Below are positions 49,317 through 59,173 of a stretch of 64,000 nucleotides of DNA, piece after piece. Position 1 is the stretch's first letter. Every line of letters begins with the position of its first letter. The DNA is taken from the NCBI GenBank assembly GCA_020248985.1, contig JADCGL010000022.1, positions 124,001 through 188,000 of the forward strand, given 5' to 3'. The notes beneath the pieces are model-generated. The model was not told the origin of the DNA. It searched no databases and saw nothing but the letters and a program-made list of their open reading frames with translations. The stretch is from Telmatospirillum sp. Lineage in GTDB: Bacteria > Pseudomonadota > Alphaproteobacteria > CACIAM-22H2. Both the position numbers and the translations under genes were made by a program.

Positions 49317-51020
49317 ATGGGGAAGGTTGCCGCACCGCTGTCGATCGCCGTCGACTCGCTCGCATTGATGGATGCGGTCGCGCACGCGGTGCTTGCAGTC
49401 GATTCGTACGGCACGGTCGCGTTCGCCAACCGCGCCGCGCGCGAAATGTTTGCCGCCGACGACAAAACGCTCGACGACACGGACATGGCGCGCTTGGTGC
49501 CGGCCCTCGCCGAACGCTGGCGCGGCGGCATCGCCGTCGGCACGTTCGCGACCGATGCGAATGCGTGCGACGGGCGGATGTTCCCCGTGCAGCTGACGGT
49601 CGCGCGCTGCGGCGACACGGCGGCACCCTGGCACATCGTGACGGTCCGCGACCAAAGCGAGCAGCTTGAAACCGAGCGCCGCATCGCAGCGCAGGGGCTG
49701 CGCGATCCGCTGACCGGCCTTGCGGCGCGCGCCCTGTTCCTCGAGCAGATCGGCACGGCCTTGGCGCAACGGGCATCCGGCAGGGCCCTTGCCGTCGCGT
49801 GCCTCGGCCTCGACCGCTTCAAATCCGTGAACGATTCGCTGGGCTTTCTCGCGGGCGACACGCTGCTGCAGCAGGTCGCCGCACGCCTCGCCGTCGAGTT
49901 CGGCGCCGAAGTGTCGCTGGCACGCCTGGGCGGCGACGAGTTCGGCCTGCTGATCGCCGACGCGCCGCGCGAGGCGGACATCGCGGTCGTCGCCGAACGC
50001 GCCCTCGGCGTGTTTTCCGCACACTTCGCGCTCGGCGGGCGCGAAGTGTCGGCAAGCGCTTCGGTCGGGCTGGCCTTCGCCGGCGCGGACGCGCAAAAAC
50101 CGGATTCCGCGCAGCGCCTGCTGTCGAACGCCGACATTGCGATGCTGCGCGCCAAACGCACCGGCGGCCGACGCATCGAGATTTTCGAGCCCAGCCGCCA
50201 CGGCGAAGCGTTGGGCCTGCTCGAGATCGAATTGGCCATGCGCGACGCGTTGCAGGCGAACGAATTCGAAGTCGTCTATCAGCCGATCGTCGCCCTTGCC
50301 AATGGCCGCCTGTGCGGCGTGGAAGCCTTGCTGCGCTGGCGCCGCGACGGCATCGACATATCGCCGTCGGTCTTCATTCCGATCGCGGAGGAATCGGGCC
50401 TCATCGTCGAGATCGGCGCTTTCGTGCTGCGCCGGGCCTGCGCGCAGATGGCGCAATGGCGCCGCGAGTTCGGTGCGGCCGCCCCGGGCTACGTGTCGGT
50501 CAATCTCTCGGCCCGCCAGCTCGACCGCGACGACGTGCCGGCCTTGGTCGGCACCGTTCTGGCCGAGACGGGCCTTGCCGCAAGCGATCTCGAACTCGAA
50601 CTCACCGAATCGACGGTCGTGCAGAATGCCGATGCCGGGCGCGACGTGCTGCGCGCGGTCGTCGGCCAAGGGGTCGCCCTGTCGATCGACGATTTCGGCA
50701 CCGGCCAGTCGTCGCTGTCGCAGCTGCCGCGCCTGCCGATCAGCAAGATCAAGATCGACCGCGCCTTCGTCGGCCGCATGGACAGCGAAAGCGAATGTTT
50801 CGAGATCGTGCGCATCATCGTGAGCCTCGCCAACGCGCTCGGCATGGTGACGGTGGCCGAAGGCATCGAGCGCGAATCCCAGGCCGTGCTGCTGCGCCAA
50901 CTGGGCTGCCGCTACGGCCAGGGCTATCTGTTCGACCGTCCGCGCAACGCCGACGGCATCGCCAGGCTGTGCGCCAACGCCGCGAGCCTGCCCGCGGCCG
51001 CGACCCAAGCCGTCGGCTGA
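49317..51020 (+). CDS. PAS-GGDEF-EAL protein, probably a c-di-GMP phosphodiesterase
   Basis: A 567-residue cytoplasmic protein. A PAS-like domain (about residues 10-115) is followed by GGDEF (about 125-290) and EAL (about 305-555). The signature GGDEF at 205-209 is intact, but the first metal-binding Asp of the usual DxDxFKxxND motif is Gly164 (CLGLDRFKSVND), and no RxxD inhibitory site precedes GGDEF, so cyclase activity is doubtful. The EAL domain keeps its catalytic set: Glu336 in GVEALLRW, Asn in SVNLSARQ, ELTES, SIDDFGTGQSS, KIKIDRAFV, EGIE and GQGYLF. It most likely hydrolyses c-di-GMP, with GGDEF regulatory. Confidence 0.9.
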   Translation: MGKVAAPLSIAVDSLALMDAVAHAVLAVDSYGTVAFANRAAREMFAADDKTLDDTDMARLVPALAERWRGGIAVGTFATDANACDGRMFPVQLTVARCGDTAAPWHIVTVRDQSEQLETERRIAAQGLRDPLTGLAARALFLEQIGTALAQRASGRALAVACLGLDRFKSVNDSLGFLAGDTLLQQVAARLAVEFGAEVSLARLGGDEFGLLIADAPREADIAVVAERALGVFSAHFALGGREVSASASVGLAFAGADAQKPDSAQRLLSNADIAMLRAKRTGGRRIEIFEPSRHGEALGLLEIELAMRDALQANEFEVVYQPIVALANGRLCGVEALLRWRRDGIDISPSVFIPIAEESGLIVEIGAFVLRRACAQMAQWRREFGAAAPGYVSVNLSARQLDRDDVPALVGTVLAETGLAASDLELELTESTVVQNADAGRDVLRAVVGQGVALSIDDFGTGQSSLSQLPRLPISKIKIDRAFVGRMDSESECFEIVRIIVSLANALGMVTVAEGIERESQAVLLRQLGCRYGQGYLFDRPRNADGIARLCANAASLPAAATQAVG

Positions 51021-51033
51021 CGGCGGCCTTGCG

Positions 51034-51921
51034 CTAACGCCGCAGCATGTCTTTGGACGCCAGCACCGCACCGCCGACGATCAGTGCGGCGGCAAGGGCG
51101 AGGGCGAGGCTGGGCGTGCCGCGGCCGGCCAGCAGGAGCAAGCCGGTCGACAGCAGCGGCGTGAGATACGAGGCCGCCCCCAGCGCTTTGATGTCGCCGC
51201 GCTTCATGCCGATGTCCCACAGATAGAAGGCGAGCCCCACGGGCCCGAGCCCCATCGCGGCCATGATGGCCCAAGCGGCAGCGTCGCCCGCGAAAGACGG
51301 CTCGAACAGAAAATGGCACGCCCAGGCGAGTGCCGCCGTGCCTGCGCAAAAGCCCGCCACCGCATCGCTCGGCACGTTCGCCAGGCGGCGCGACAAGACC
51401 GAATAGCCGGCCCACAAAAGTGCCGCAGCCGCCGCAAACGCATAGCCCGCAAGCGGATTGCGGGCAGCCGAAGCGGGCGCATCAAGTGCCGGTGCGACGA
51501 TCAGAACGCAGCCGATGAGCCCCAGCGCCGCACCGCCCAGATGGAACCAGCGCAAGCGCTCGCCCGGCAGCAGCCCGGCGAACAGCACGATCAGCAGCGG
51601 CCATAGATAATTGACCAAGGTTGCTTCGACCGGCGGGGCCAACGACAGCGCCGCAAAATAGCAGGCGTGGTAGCCGAACAGCCCGGCAAGCCCCAATGCC
51701 CACGCGGCACGCGGCTGGCGCCACGCGGCGAAGAGGGGCTCGCGCGCATAGAGGCGTTTGCCCATTCCCAATACCGCCGCCACGCTGAACGCCACCGCCA
51801 CGCCGAGAAACGGCGGCGGCTCGGCGATGGTGGTCAGCAAGGCAAGGCTGCTCCACAGCAGAATGGCGCCGAACCCGACGAGGGTTGCGGCGCGCGTTGC
51901 GGCATTCGACGCCCCAGCCAA
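51034..51921 (-). CDS. EamA/DMT family transporter
   Basis: A 295-residue membrane protein with ten predicted helices in two EamA halves; the first includes LVNYLWPLLIVLFAGLLPGERL and the second LLWAGYSVLSRRL and AASYLTPLLSTGLLLL. It probably exports an amino acid or other metabolite. The start is TTG 51921 with a GAGG site, two bases after the alkylhydroperoxidase-like stop. Confidence 0.82.
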   Translation of the reverse strand: MAGASNAATRAATLVGFGAILLWSSLALLTTIAEPPPFLGVAVAFSVAAVLGMGKRLYAREPLFAAWRQPRAAWALGLAGLFGYHACYFAALSLAPPVEATLVNYLWPLLIVLFAGLLPGERLRWFHLGGAALGLIGCVLIVAPALDAPASAARNPLAGYAFAAAAALLWAGYSVLSRRLANVPSDAVAGFCAGTAALAWACHFLFEPSFAGDAAAWAIMAAMGLGPVGLAFYLWDIGMKRGDIKALGAASYLTPLLSTGLLLLAGRGTPSLALALAAALIVGGAVLASKDMLRR

Positions 51922-51922
51922 A

Positions 51923-52327
51923 TCAGCCGCCTCGGGGCTTGAACTGCGGATCGAGGGCGGGCTGGTAGCCTTGCGCGAAGCGGTTGGTCTGGGCCGCCAT
52001 CGAGATCACGGCCATGAGTTCGCCCAGCTCCGCCTCGCTCATGCCGTGCGCGCGCGCCGAGGCCATGTGGCTTGCGATGCAGTATTCGCAGTTGTTGGCG
52101 ACCGACACGGCCAGGAACAGCATCTCTTTGGTTTTGACGTCGAGGGCTCCGGGCCGCATCACGTCGCGCAAGGCCTCCCAGGTGCGCTTCAAGGTCGGCG
52201 GATGGCTTGCGAGCGTCTTCCAGAAATTGTTGATCCAGCTGATTTTGCGCGAGGCTTTGATGTCGTCGTAGACGGCTTTCACTTCGGGGCTGGCATCTTC
52301 GTATTCGACGGGTTTGACGTGCGGCAT
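51923..52327 (-). CDS. Carboxymuconolactone decarboxylase/AhpD-like protein
   Basis: A 134-residue protein of the AhpD/CMD superfamily. The redox motif is ANNCEYCIASHMASARAHGMSEAELGELM, with CxxC and the downstream His of AhpD-like proteins, which usually reduce peroxides or serve as thiol disulfide partners. The ATG at 52327 has a CGGAG site. A terminator separates it from phaB upstream, so it and the EamA gene form their own unit. Confidence 0.83.
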   Translation of the reverse strand: MPHVKPVEYEDASPEVKAVYDDIKASRKISWINNFWKTLASHPPTLKRTWEALRDVMRPGALDVKTKEMLFLAVSVANNCEYCIASHMASARAHGMSEAELGELMAVISMAAQTNRFAQGYQPALDPQFKPRGG

Positions 52328-52355
52328 GGCGGAGACTCCGGAAAACTTCGCGAAG

Positions 52356-52385
52356 AAAAAAGCCCCCGGCCTTGCGGCCGGGAGC
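52356..52385 (-). terminator. Intrinsic terminator after phaB
   Basis: Read on the minus strand, GCTCCCGGCC and GGCCGGGGGC form a 10-base stem (one G-T pair) with a GCAA tetraloop, followed by TTTTTTCTTC. It starts 34 bases after the phaB stop and ends the phaEC-AB transcription unit. Confidence 0.88.
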
Positions 52386-52418
52386 CTTGGGATTGGCAGA
52401 AGAGACGCGTGCGGCGGC

Positions 52419-53144
52419 TCAGTACATATGCTGGCCGCCATTGATCGACATGGTCGAGCCCGTGACGAAGCCGCCTTCGTCGGCGACGAGGAACAGCACG
52501 CCGCGCGCGATTTCAGAGGCTTTGCCCAGACGCCCGACCGGAATGCGCGCGACGATCTTTTCGAGCACGTTGGCGGGGACGGCGCGCACCATGTCGGTGT
52601 CGATATAGCCCGGTGCGATCGCGTTCACGGTGATGCCGGCCGAAGCGCCCTCTTGGGCGAGCGCTTTGGTGAAGCCGTGGATGCCCGACTTCGCCGCCGC
52701 GTAATTGACCTGGCCGTACTGGCCGGCCTGGCCGTTCACGGACCCGATATTCACGATCCTGCCGAACTTGCGCGCGCGCATGCCTTCGATGACCGCGCGG
52801 CTCATGTTGAAGCACGAGCCGAGATTGGTCTGGATCACGGCGTCCCACTGTTCGAACGTCATCTTGTGCATGGTGCCGTCGCGCGTGATGCCGGCATTGT
52901 TCACGAGCACGTCGACGGGGCCGAGCGTTTCGGCCACTTGCTTGACGCCCGCCACGCACGCCTCGTATTTCGAGACGTCCCACTTGAAGGCCGGGATGCC
53001 CGTGCGCGCGGTGAAGTCCTTCGCCGCATCGTCGTTGCCGCCGTAGTTGGCCGCAACCTTGTAGCCCGCGTCCTTGAGGCCGACGCAAATCGCCTCGCCG
53101 ATGCCGCGCGTTCCGCCCGTCACGATCGCTACCCGTCCCGTCAT
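52419..53144 (-). CDS. phaB: Acetoacetyl-CoA reductase
   Basis: A 241-residue short-chain dehydrogenase that makes (R)-3-hydroxybutyryl-CoA with NADPH for PHB. The cofactor motif is VTGGTRGIGEAI; the catalytic Ser, Tyr and Lys are in NIGSVNGQAGQYGQVNYAAAKSG. The blocks NNAGITRDGTMHKM and APGYIDTDMVRAVP are typical of PhaB, as is the C-terminal SINGGQHMY. The ATG at 53144 follows GGGAGG. It lies 52 bases downstream of phaA. Confidence 0.94.
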   Translation of the reverse strand: MTGRVAIVTGGTRGIGEAICVGLKDAGYKVAANYGGNDDAAKDFTARTGIPAFKWDVSKYEACVAGVKQVAETLGPVDVLVNNAGITRDGTMHKMTFEQWDAVIQTNLGSCFNMSRAVIEGMRARKFGRIVNIGSVNGQAGQYGQVNYAAAKSGIHGFTKALAQEGASAGITVNAIAPGYIDTDMVRAVPANVLEKIVARIPVGRLGKASEIARGVLFLVADEGGFVTGSTMSINGGQHMY

Positions 53145-53196
53145 GCTCGCCTCCCGTTTTGTGTTTTTTGAAGTTCGTTTTTTTTCCGTTTGCCCG

Positions 53197-54369
<1,173 letters not shown>

Positions 54370-54408
54370 GGTTTTCTCCCGGTTTTTGAAACGATCTTGG
54401 CGCGCACT

Positions 54409-55563
54409 CTACCTGCCCGGCTTGGTCGCGGGCAAGCGCGCCAGCCAGGCGGCCAGCGGCGCCCACAATTCCGCGCGCCCGCGCCCGCCCACCACCATGC
54501 CGATATGGCCCAAGGGCGGCGTGAGGCGCTCGGATTGCGCGAGCCGGTCGGCGAGCGCGGTCGCACTCGCCGGCGGCACGATGCGGTCCTGGGCCGGGAT
54601 CACGCACAGGCTCGGCAGGTCGATCGCCTGCGGCAAAACCGCGCGCCCGCCCAATGTCCAGCGCCCGCGCATCGGGTTGTTCTCGCCGTACCAGCCGACC
54701 AAGGTTTCGCGCGCGACGGGGGCGGCCAGCGCCACGCCGTCGTTGAGCCAGTCTTCGAGGGCCACAAACGCCTGAAATTTTGGGTTGCTTTCCGACACGC
54801 CCGCCAACGCGCGGAATTTGCGCGCTGCCAGAAACGGGTCGAGCGCCGTGAACAGCCCCTGCAGCACATCGACCGGCAATTCGCCGACCTTGTCGATCCA
54901 CGGCCACCACGGCTCGAACGCTTCGCCGATCCCTTGCGCCAAATCGACGCGCTCGGTGTGGAAGTCCCAAGGTGTGGCCAACAGGCCAAGCCCGCTCAAG
55001 CGCGCTTGGCAGCGCATCGCCAGCCCCAAGGCCAGCAGGCCGCCCATGCAATAGCCGATCACGGCGGGTTTGCCGCCGCGCATGCCCGCCGTTTCTTCGA
55101 CGCAAGCCAGCATCGCCGCCAAGCGGCGGTCGATGTAATGCGTCAAACCGAAGCCGCGCTCGACCTCGTCGGGCGCGGCCCAATCGACCAGAAACGGCCG
55201 GAAACCTTGCGCTGCCAAAAACCGCACCAGCGAATTGTCGCTCGCCAAATCGAGAATATAGGCGCGGTTGATCAGCGAGGGCACCAGCAGCACGGGCCGC
55301 GCGTGGCTGGGGGCGTCGGGCGCATAGTCGTAAAGCGTGGTCGTCCCTTCCTGCCACGCGATTGCAGCGGCCGGCACGTCGCGCCGATAGGCGGCCTTGC
55401 GGTAGCGCACGAGCCCGTCGTGGAATTCGGCCAAGCGCCGCTTGATCTCGCGCCCCAGGGCCGTGCGAAACGCCGCTTCAGGGTGTTTTAGGCGTTCGCT
55501 TTCCAGTTCGCTTGCGCGGCTCGCGAGGCTTTTGTGCCACTGGAGCGGCAGCTTCTGCGGCAA
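54409..55563 (-). CDS. phaC: Class III-like PHA synthase catalytic subunit
   Basis: A PHA synthase of the alpha/beta hydrolase fold that polymerises 3-hydroxyacyl-CoA. The nucleophile box is VIGYCMGGLLALG; the Asp and His of the triad lie in VIPAQDRIVPP and PLGHIGMVVGG. Also typical are RPVLLVPSLINRAYILDL and PFLVDWAAPDEVERGF. The most likely start is TTG 55563, giving 384 residues and an 86-base overlap with phaE; no ATG or GTG occurs nearby in frame. The small size and the adjacent PhaE-like gene point to a class III-like enzyme, about 200 residues shorter than class I. Confidence 0.85.
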   Translation of the reverse strand: MPQKLPLQWHKSLASRASELESERLKHPEAAFRTALGREIKRRLAEFHDGLVRYRKAAYRRDVPAAAIAWQEGTTTLYDYAPDAPSHARPVLLVPSLINRAYILDLASDNSLVRFLAAQGFRPFLVDWAAPDEVERGFGLTHYIDRRLAAMLACVEETAGMRGGKPAVIGYCMGGLLALGLAMRCQARLSGLGLLATPWDFHTERVDLAQGIGEAFEPWWPWIDKVGELPVDVLQGLFTALDPFLAARKFRALAGVSESNPKFQAFVALEDWLNDGVALAAPVARETLVGWYGENNPMRGRWTLGGRAVLPQAIDLPSLCVIPAQDRIVPPASATALADRLAQSERLTPPLGHIGMVVGGRGRAELWAPLAAWLARLPATKPGR

Positions 55564-55945
55564 GTCTTGCTTCGAGCTCGGCAACGCGGCGGCGCAGCTG
55601 AGCCAGCTCGTCGCCGCGATCGTCGCGTGCAGCGCCAGCGGGCGCGGGCCCACGCGCGGCGGCTGGGGCGGGGGCGGGTTTTTGGCCGAAGAAGTCCTTG
55701 AAGGCGCCATGCGCGAAGACATTCGCAGCTTGACCCGCTTCGTTCAAGTTGCCGCCCTTGAGGCCGTCGGCGGCGGCGGCCCAAAGGCCCGCGAGCCCGG
55801 CAGGCCCGAGACCCGCCCAAATCTGCGCGTACCGGCCCATCGTGTGCGCAATGTCCGGATCGGCGGCAACCGCCGCGATCTGGTCTTGCCAGAGATCGAG
55901 ATAGCGCTTGGCGAGCTCGTCGAGGGAGGGCGGATCGTCGCTCAT
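55478..55945 (-). CDS. phaE: PhaE-like subunit of the PHA synthase
   Basis: A 155-residue protein starting MSDDPPSLDELAKRYLDLWQDQIAAVAADPDIAHTM, which matches the N-terminal signature of class III synthase subunit PhaE. A Pro/Ala linker (APAPAAARGPAPAG) is followed by a coiled coil (ELAQLRRRVAELEARLAAEA) and a very basic tail (KPREPRKRTGKRTPKTP). It is much shorter than classical PhaE (about 360 residues) and so resembles the compact forms found in Rhodospirillales. It overlaps phaC and is divergent from phaR. Confidence 0.75.
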   Translation of the reverse strand: MSDDPPSLDELAKRYLDLWQDQIAAVAADPDIAHTMGRYAQIWAGLGPAGLAGLWAAAADGLKGGNLNEAGQAANVFAHGAFKDFFGQKPAPAPAAARGPAPAGAARDDRGDELAQLRRRVAELEARLAAEAAAPVAQKPREPRKRTGKRTPKTP

Positions 55946-56043
55946 AACGTCAAGTTTAGCAGACGCGAAGGCCGGGCGGCAGGGGCTTGCCGCATTGCAC
56001 ACGTGCGCTTGCGAAATCGCACCGCACATGCAAGGCTATCCCC

Positions 56044-56760
56044 ATGAACGATACGACAAATCCTCCGCCCCCGCCCGGCGCCACCGCCGCCCCGAACGCC
56101 GCCGCATCGAACGCGGCAGGTGCCGAGTCCGGCAAAGAGCCCGTCAAGATCAAGAAGTACGCCAATCGGCGCCTCTACAACACGGCGACGTCGAGCTACG
56201 TCACGCTCGAGCATCTGTGCCAGATGGTGAAGCAGAACACCGATTTCGTCGTGCACGACGCCAAAACCGGCGAAGACATCACGCGCAGCGTGCTGACCCA
56301 GATCATCGTCGAAGAAGAGAGCAAAGGCGGCCAGAACATGCTGCCGGTGGCGTTCCTGCGCCAGCTCATCTCGTTCTACGGCGACAATCTGCAGGCCCTC
56401 GTGCCGCGCTATCTCGAAAGCTCGATGGCCGCCTTCGCGCGCAACCAAGAACAGATGCGCACGGCCATGCAGCAGGCCTTCGGCGGCATTTTCCCGTTCG
56501 CCTCCACGCTGGGCGGCGCGCCGCTCGGCTCGCCTTTGGGTTCGATCGAGGAGATCGGCAAGCAGAACATGGCGCTGATGCAGAACGCGCTCAAAATGTG
56601 GTCGCCCTTCGGCTTCGAAGGCGGTGCGGGCGCGCATGCCGCGCCGGCCGCCGCGCCCGAGCCGGGTGCGAACGTCAAGGGCGACGAATCGCTCGACGAA
56701 CTGCGCCGCCAGCTCGAAGAAATGCAAGCGCGCCTGACGACGCTCACAAAGAAGAGCTAG
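56044..56760 (+). CDS. phaR: Polyhydroxyalkanoate synthesis repressor PhaR
   Basis: A 238-residue regulator that binds both PHB granules and DNA. After a Pro/Ala-rich tail the PHB/PHA accumulation-regulator DNA-binding domain reads VKIKKYANRRLYNTATSSYVTLEHLCQMVKQ (about residues 33-63). The following PHB_acc domain has ITRSVLTQIIVEEESKGGQNMLPVAFLRQLISFYGDN. A coiled-coil end (LDELRRQLEEMQARLTTL) completes it. It is divergent from phaE/phaC; the 98-base intergenic region contains TGC-rich CTTGC...GCAAG elements that may be its sites. Confidence 0.93.
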   Translation: MNDTTNPPPPPGATAAPNAAASNAAGAESGKEPVKIKKYANRRLYNTATSSYVTLEHLCQMVKQNTDFVVHDAKTGEDITRSVLTQIIVEEESKGGQNMLPVAFLRQLISFYGDNLQALVPRYLESSMAAFARNQEQMRTAMQQAFGGIFPFASTLGGAPLGSPLGSIEEIGKQNMALMQNALKMWSPFGFEGGAGAHAAPAAAPEPGANVKGDESLDELRRQLEEMQARLTTLTKKS

Positions 56761-56767
56761 GACTGCG

Positions 56768-57340
56768 TCACGCCTTGCCGGTTTCCTGCGGGTCGATATA
56801 GCCGCGCTCGAGGGCGCGGTGCAGCGCCTCGTAGGCCTTAACGCCCTCCTCGAACAAAGCGCGCTTCTGGCGCAAGGCGGCCAAGTCGGCAGCCTCGCTG
56901 GCATCGTCGAGGAAACAGGCCATCGCCGAATTGAGATAGTCGGCGCGCAATTTGGCCACGGCCGCCGCGAATTCGATGAAGCGCTCGCGCGTGAGGCCCG
57001 GGATCTGCGCATGGATGATCTCGCGATTGACGAGCCGCACCGACTTTTCGAGATAGGCCAGCATCTTCACGACGTCTTCCGGCGGCGCCCATTCTTGGCT
57101 CGGCATTGGCGATTTCCTTCCGAATTTGCGTTTGGGCGGCGGCAGGGCCGCCGGATCGAGGGCATAGGCGTGGGTCGGCAAATCGAGCGCTTCGCTCAGC
57201 AGGCCCGAGCGCATCAGCGACAGGCCGAACTCGGCGAGATCTTCCTCGCGCCCGCGCGCCATCACGCTGCCCACGACCGACCCACGCAGCTGGTGGATGT
57301 TGTCGACCAGGCGCGCGCGGGCCGCAGGGTCCAGCGTCAT
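56768..57340 (-). CDS. Conserved hypothetical protein (third gene of a coupled set)
   Basis: A 190-residue soluble, helical protein starting MTLDPAARARLVDNIHQLRGSVVGSVMARGREEDLAEFGLSLMRSGLL. The C-terminal half has WAPPEDVVKMLAYLEKSVRLVNREIIHAQIPGLTRERFIEFAAAVAKLRADYL. I do not recognise a named family. Its ATG overlaps the stop of the next gene upstream as ATGA, so it is the last of three coupled genes that begin with the ChaC-like gene. Confidence 0.72.
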   Translation of the reverse strand: MTLDPAARARLVDNIHQLRGSVVGSVMARGREEDLAEFGLSLMRSGLLSEALDLPTHAYALDPAALPPPKRKFGRKSPMPSQEWAPPEDVVKMLAYLEKSVRLVNREIIHAQIPGLTRERFIEFAAAVAKLRADYLNSAMACFLDDASEAADLAALRQKRALFEEGVKAYEALHRALERGYIDPQETGKA

Positions 57341-57633
57341 GGCACCGGTTTTTTGCCGGAGGCGGCCGCAAAAGCCGTGGCGCCCGCCGCGCCGCGCTGG
57401 CCCAGCAAATGGACCACGCGCGTATAGACGAGCGGCGGGGCGGGTGCCTCGATCTCGCGCAGCAATTTCGCCGCCGGCTCGATTTCCTGCAGGATCGCGC
57501 GCGCATTGTGCACGAGCAGGCGATTGCGCAGATGGATCTCTTTGTTGAGCGCGTCGAGCGTTTCGGCCTCGGCCAACGAGAATTTCGCAAGCTCGTCTTC
57601 GCTGGGCGCGCGGTAGGATTCGAGCAGCTTCAT
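57337..57633 (-). CDS. Conserved hypothetical protein (second gene of a coupled set)
   Basis: A 98-residue protein starting MKLLESYRAPSEDELAKFSLAEAETLDALNKEIHLRNRLLVHNARAILQEIEPAAKLLREIEAP. It is mainly helical and has a flexible Ala/Gly-rich C-terminus. No family is recognised. It overlaps both neighbours by ATGA, which argues that it is a real gene and that its product acts with theirs. Confidence 0.7.
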   Translation of the reverse strand: MKLLESYRAPSEDELAKFSLAEAETLDALNKEIHLRNRLLVHNARAILQEIEPAAKLLREIEAPAPPLVYTRVVHLLGQRGAAGATAFAAASGKKPVP

Positions 57634-58235
57634 GGCGCGGCCTTGACCGCCGCGAGCAGCTGCGACAAGCCGCGGTCGCGGATGCCGAGCCGGTCGAGAT
57701 GCTCGACCGTGTTTTCGAGATAGGTGCGGTTCGCGCCGCGCTGGCCGGCCGAATGGCGAATGCGGTCCGCCGTTTCGCCCAAATCGAGCTTGCCCACATA
57801 GCCGGGCTGCGTGCGGTCGACCACGAAGGTGCGCGCGACGATGTCGCGCCCGTCCATCAAGGTCACGCGCAGATCCATGCAATGGTAGGAGCGGTTCAGC
57901 ATCTCGCGCTCCCACAGATATTCCATCGTGCGCGTGCCCTCGCGCGGGGCCACGCGATAGGCGATGCCGCGGCACGACCCGCCTTTGTCGAGCCCCAGCA
58001 CCAAGCCCGGGCGCTCGGGCGTGCCGCGATAGCGCGTCGAGCGCACGCAGAACGCGCGATGGAAGCCCATAAGCCGTGCCGGCCGCGCCTCTTCGTAGGG
58101 GAAGCCCGGATCCCAAATCAGCGAGCCGTAGGCGAAGACCCAGAATTCGCGCGCTTCGGGCGGCGGCGGGCAGCCCTCGCACGGCGCGAGGCGGCCGGTT
58201 TCGAGTTTGAGATCGGGCTTGCTCGAATCGGGCAT
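57630..58235 (-). CDS. Gamma-glutamylcyclotransferase, ChaC family
   Basis: A 201-residue ChaC-like enzyme that degrades glutathione to 5-oxoproline and Cys-Gly. FWVFAYGSLIWDPGFPYEE is the glutamate-binding loop (YGSL), and the catalytic Glu is expected in YLWEREM (about residue 108). Also typical are GFHRAFCVRSTRYRGTPERPGLVLGLDKGGSCRGIAYRV and NRTYLENTVEHLDRLGI. It opens the three-gene coupled set. A gamma-glutamyltransferase-family gene lies elsewhere in the window (19157-21031). Confidence 0.9.
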   Translation of the reverse strand: MPDSSKPDLKLETGRLAPCEGCPPPPEAREFWVFAYGSLIWDPGFPYEEARPARLMGFHRAFCVRSTRYRGTPERPGLVLGLDKGGSCRGIAYRVAPREGTRTMEYLWEREMLNRSYHCMDLRVTLMDGRDIVARTFVVDRTQPGYVGKLDLGETADRIRHSAGQRGANRTYLENTVEHLDRLGIRDRGLSQLLAAVKAAP

Positions 58236-58244
58236 CTGCCGGGC

Positions 58245-59126
58245 CTAGCCTTTTTGCACCAGGGCAACGCCCGCAGCCGCCACGGCCATGCCGACCAACG
58301 CAAGCGTGCCCAGCGTTTCGCCGAACAGCAGCCATGCGAGAACGGCCGTCGTGGGCGGCACCAGATAGAACAGGCTGGCCAGCTTCGCAGCGGCCCCTTG
58401 GCGCACGAGAACCATCAGCAGGCTTACCGCTCCCACCGACAGGACGACGACGAGCCATCCCATCGCAATTACCATGTTGACGCTCCAGACTACCGTCATC
58501 GGCTCGAAAATCAAAGCCGCGGGCAGCAGCACGGCCAAAGCGGCCCCGTATTGCAGCACGGCCCCGCTGCGCACATCCACGTTCGGACAGAAGCGCTTCT
58601 GGTAGAGCGTGCCGACCGTGATGCCGAAAAGCCCGACCACCGACGGCCACACGGCGGCAAGCGCCACGCCCTCGAGGGCGAGCTTCTCCCACAGCACGGC
58701 GAGCACGCCCGCCAGCCCCAGCCACAGGCCGAGCCATTGGCGCGCACCCACGCGCTCGCCGAGCAGACGGCCGACGACAGCACCGGTCAAAAGCGGCTGC
58801 AGACCCACGACGAGGGCCGAAATGCCGGCGGGCAAACCCCAATCGATCGACACGAACACGCCGCCGAGATAGAGCCCGTGCAACGCAATGCCGACGATCG
58901 CCACATGCGGCCATTGCGCGATCGGCGGAAACGGAACGCGCACGATCACGCACAGCGCGCCGAAAAAGGCCACGACGATCGCAAAGCGCACGACCAGAAA
59001 GGTCAGCGGCTGCGTATAGGGCATGCCGAGTTTGGAAAAGATGAACCCCGTCGACCACAGCAGCACAAAAACGGCAGGGGCGGCGGCAATCCACAAAGCG
59101 CTGGGCGAGGTCGATTGGGGCATCAT
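58245..59126 (-). CDS. EamA/DMT family transporter
   Basis: A 293-residue protein with ten hydrophobic helices in two EamA repeats, for example GFIFSKLGMPYTQPLTFLVVRFAIVVAFF and ALVVGLQPLLTGAVVGRLLGERV in the first and LFYLVPPTTAVLAWLLFGETL in the second. It probably exports small metabolites. Three possible starts (TTG 59129, ATG 59126, ATG 59123) lie together; none has a clear ribosome site. Confidence 0.83.
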   Translation of the reverse strand: MMPQSTSPSALWIAAAPAVFVLLWSTGFIFSKLGMPYTQPLTFLVVRFAIVVAFFGALCVIVRVPFPPIAQWPHVAIVGIALHGLYLGGVFVSIDWGLPAGISALVVGLQPLLTGAVVGRLLGERVGARQWLGLWLGLAGVLAVLWEKLALEGVALAAVWPSVVGLFGITVGTLYQKRFCPNVDVRSGAVLQYGAALAVLLPAALIFEPMTVVWSVNMVIAMGWLVVVLSVGAVSLLMVLVRQGAAAKLASLFYLVPPTTAVLAWLLFGETLGTLALVGMAVAAAGVALVQKG

Positions 59127-59173
59127 CAAGATCGGACGCCGACAATAGCCGAGGCTGCGCTATAAACCCAGCG

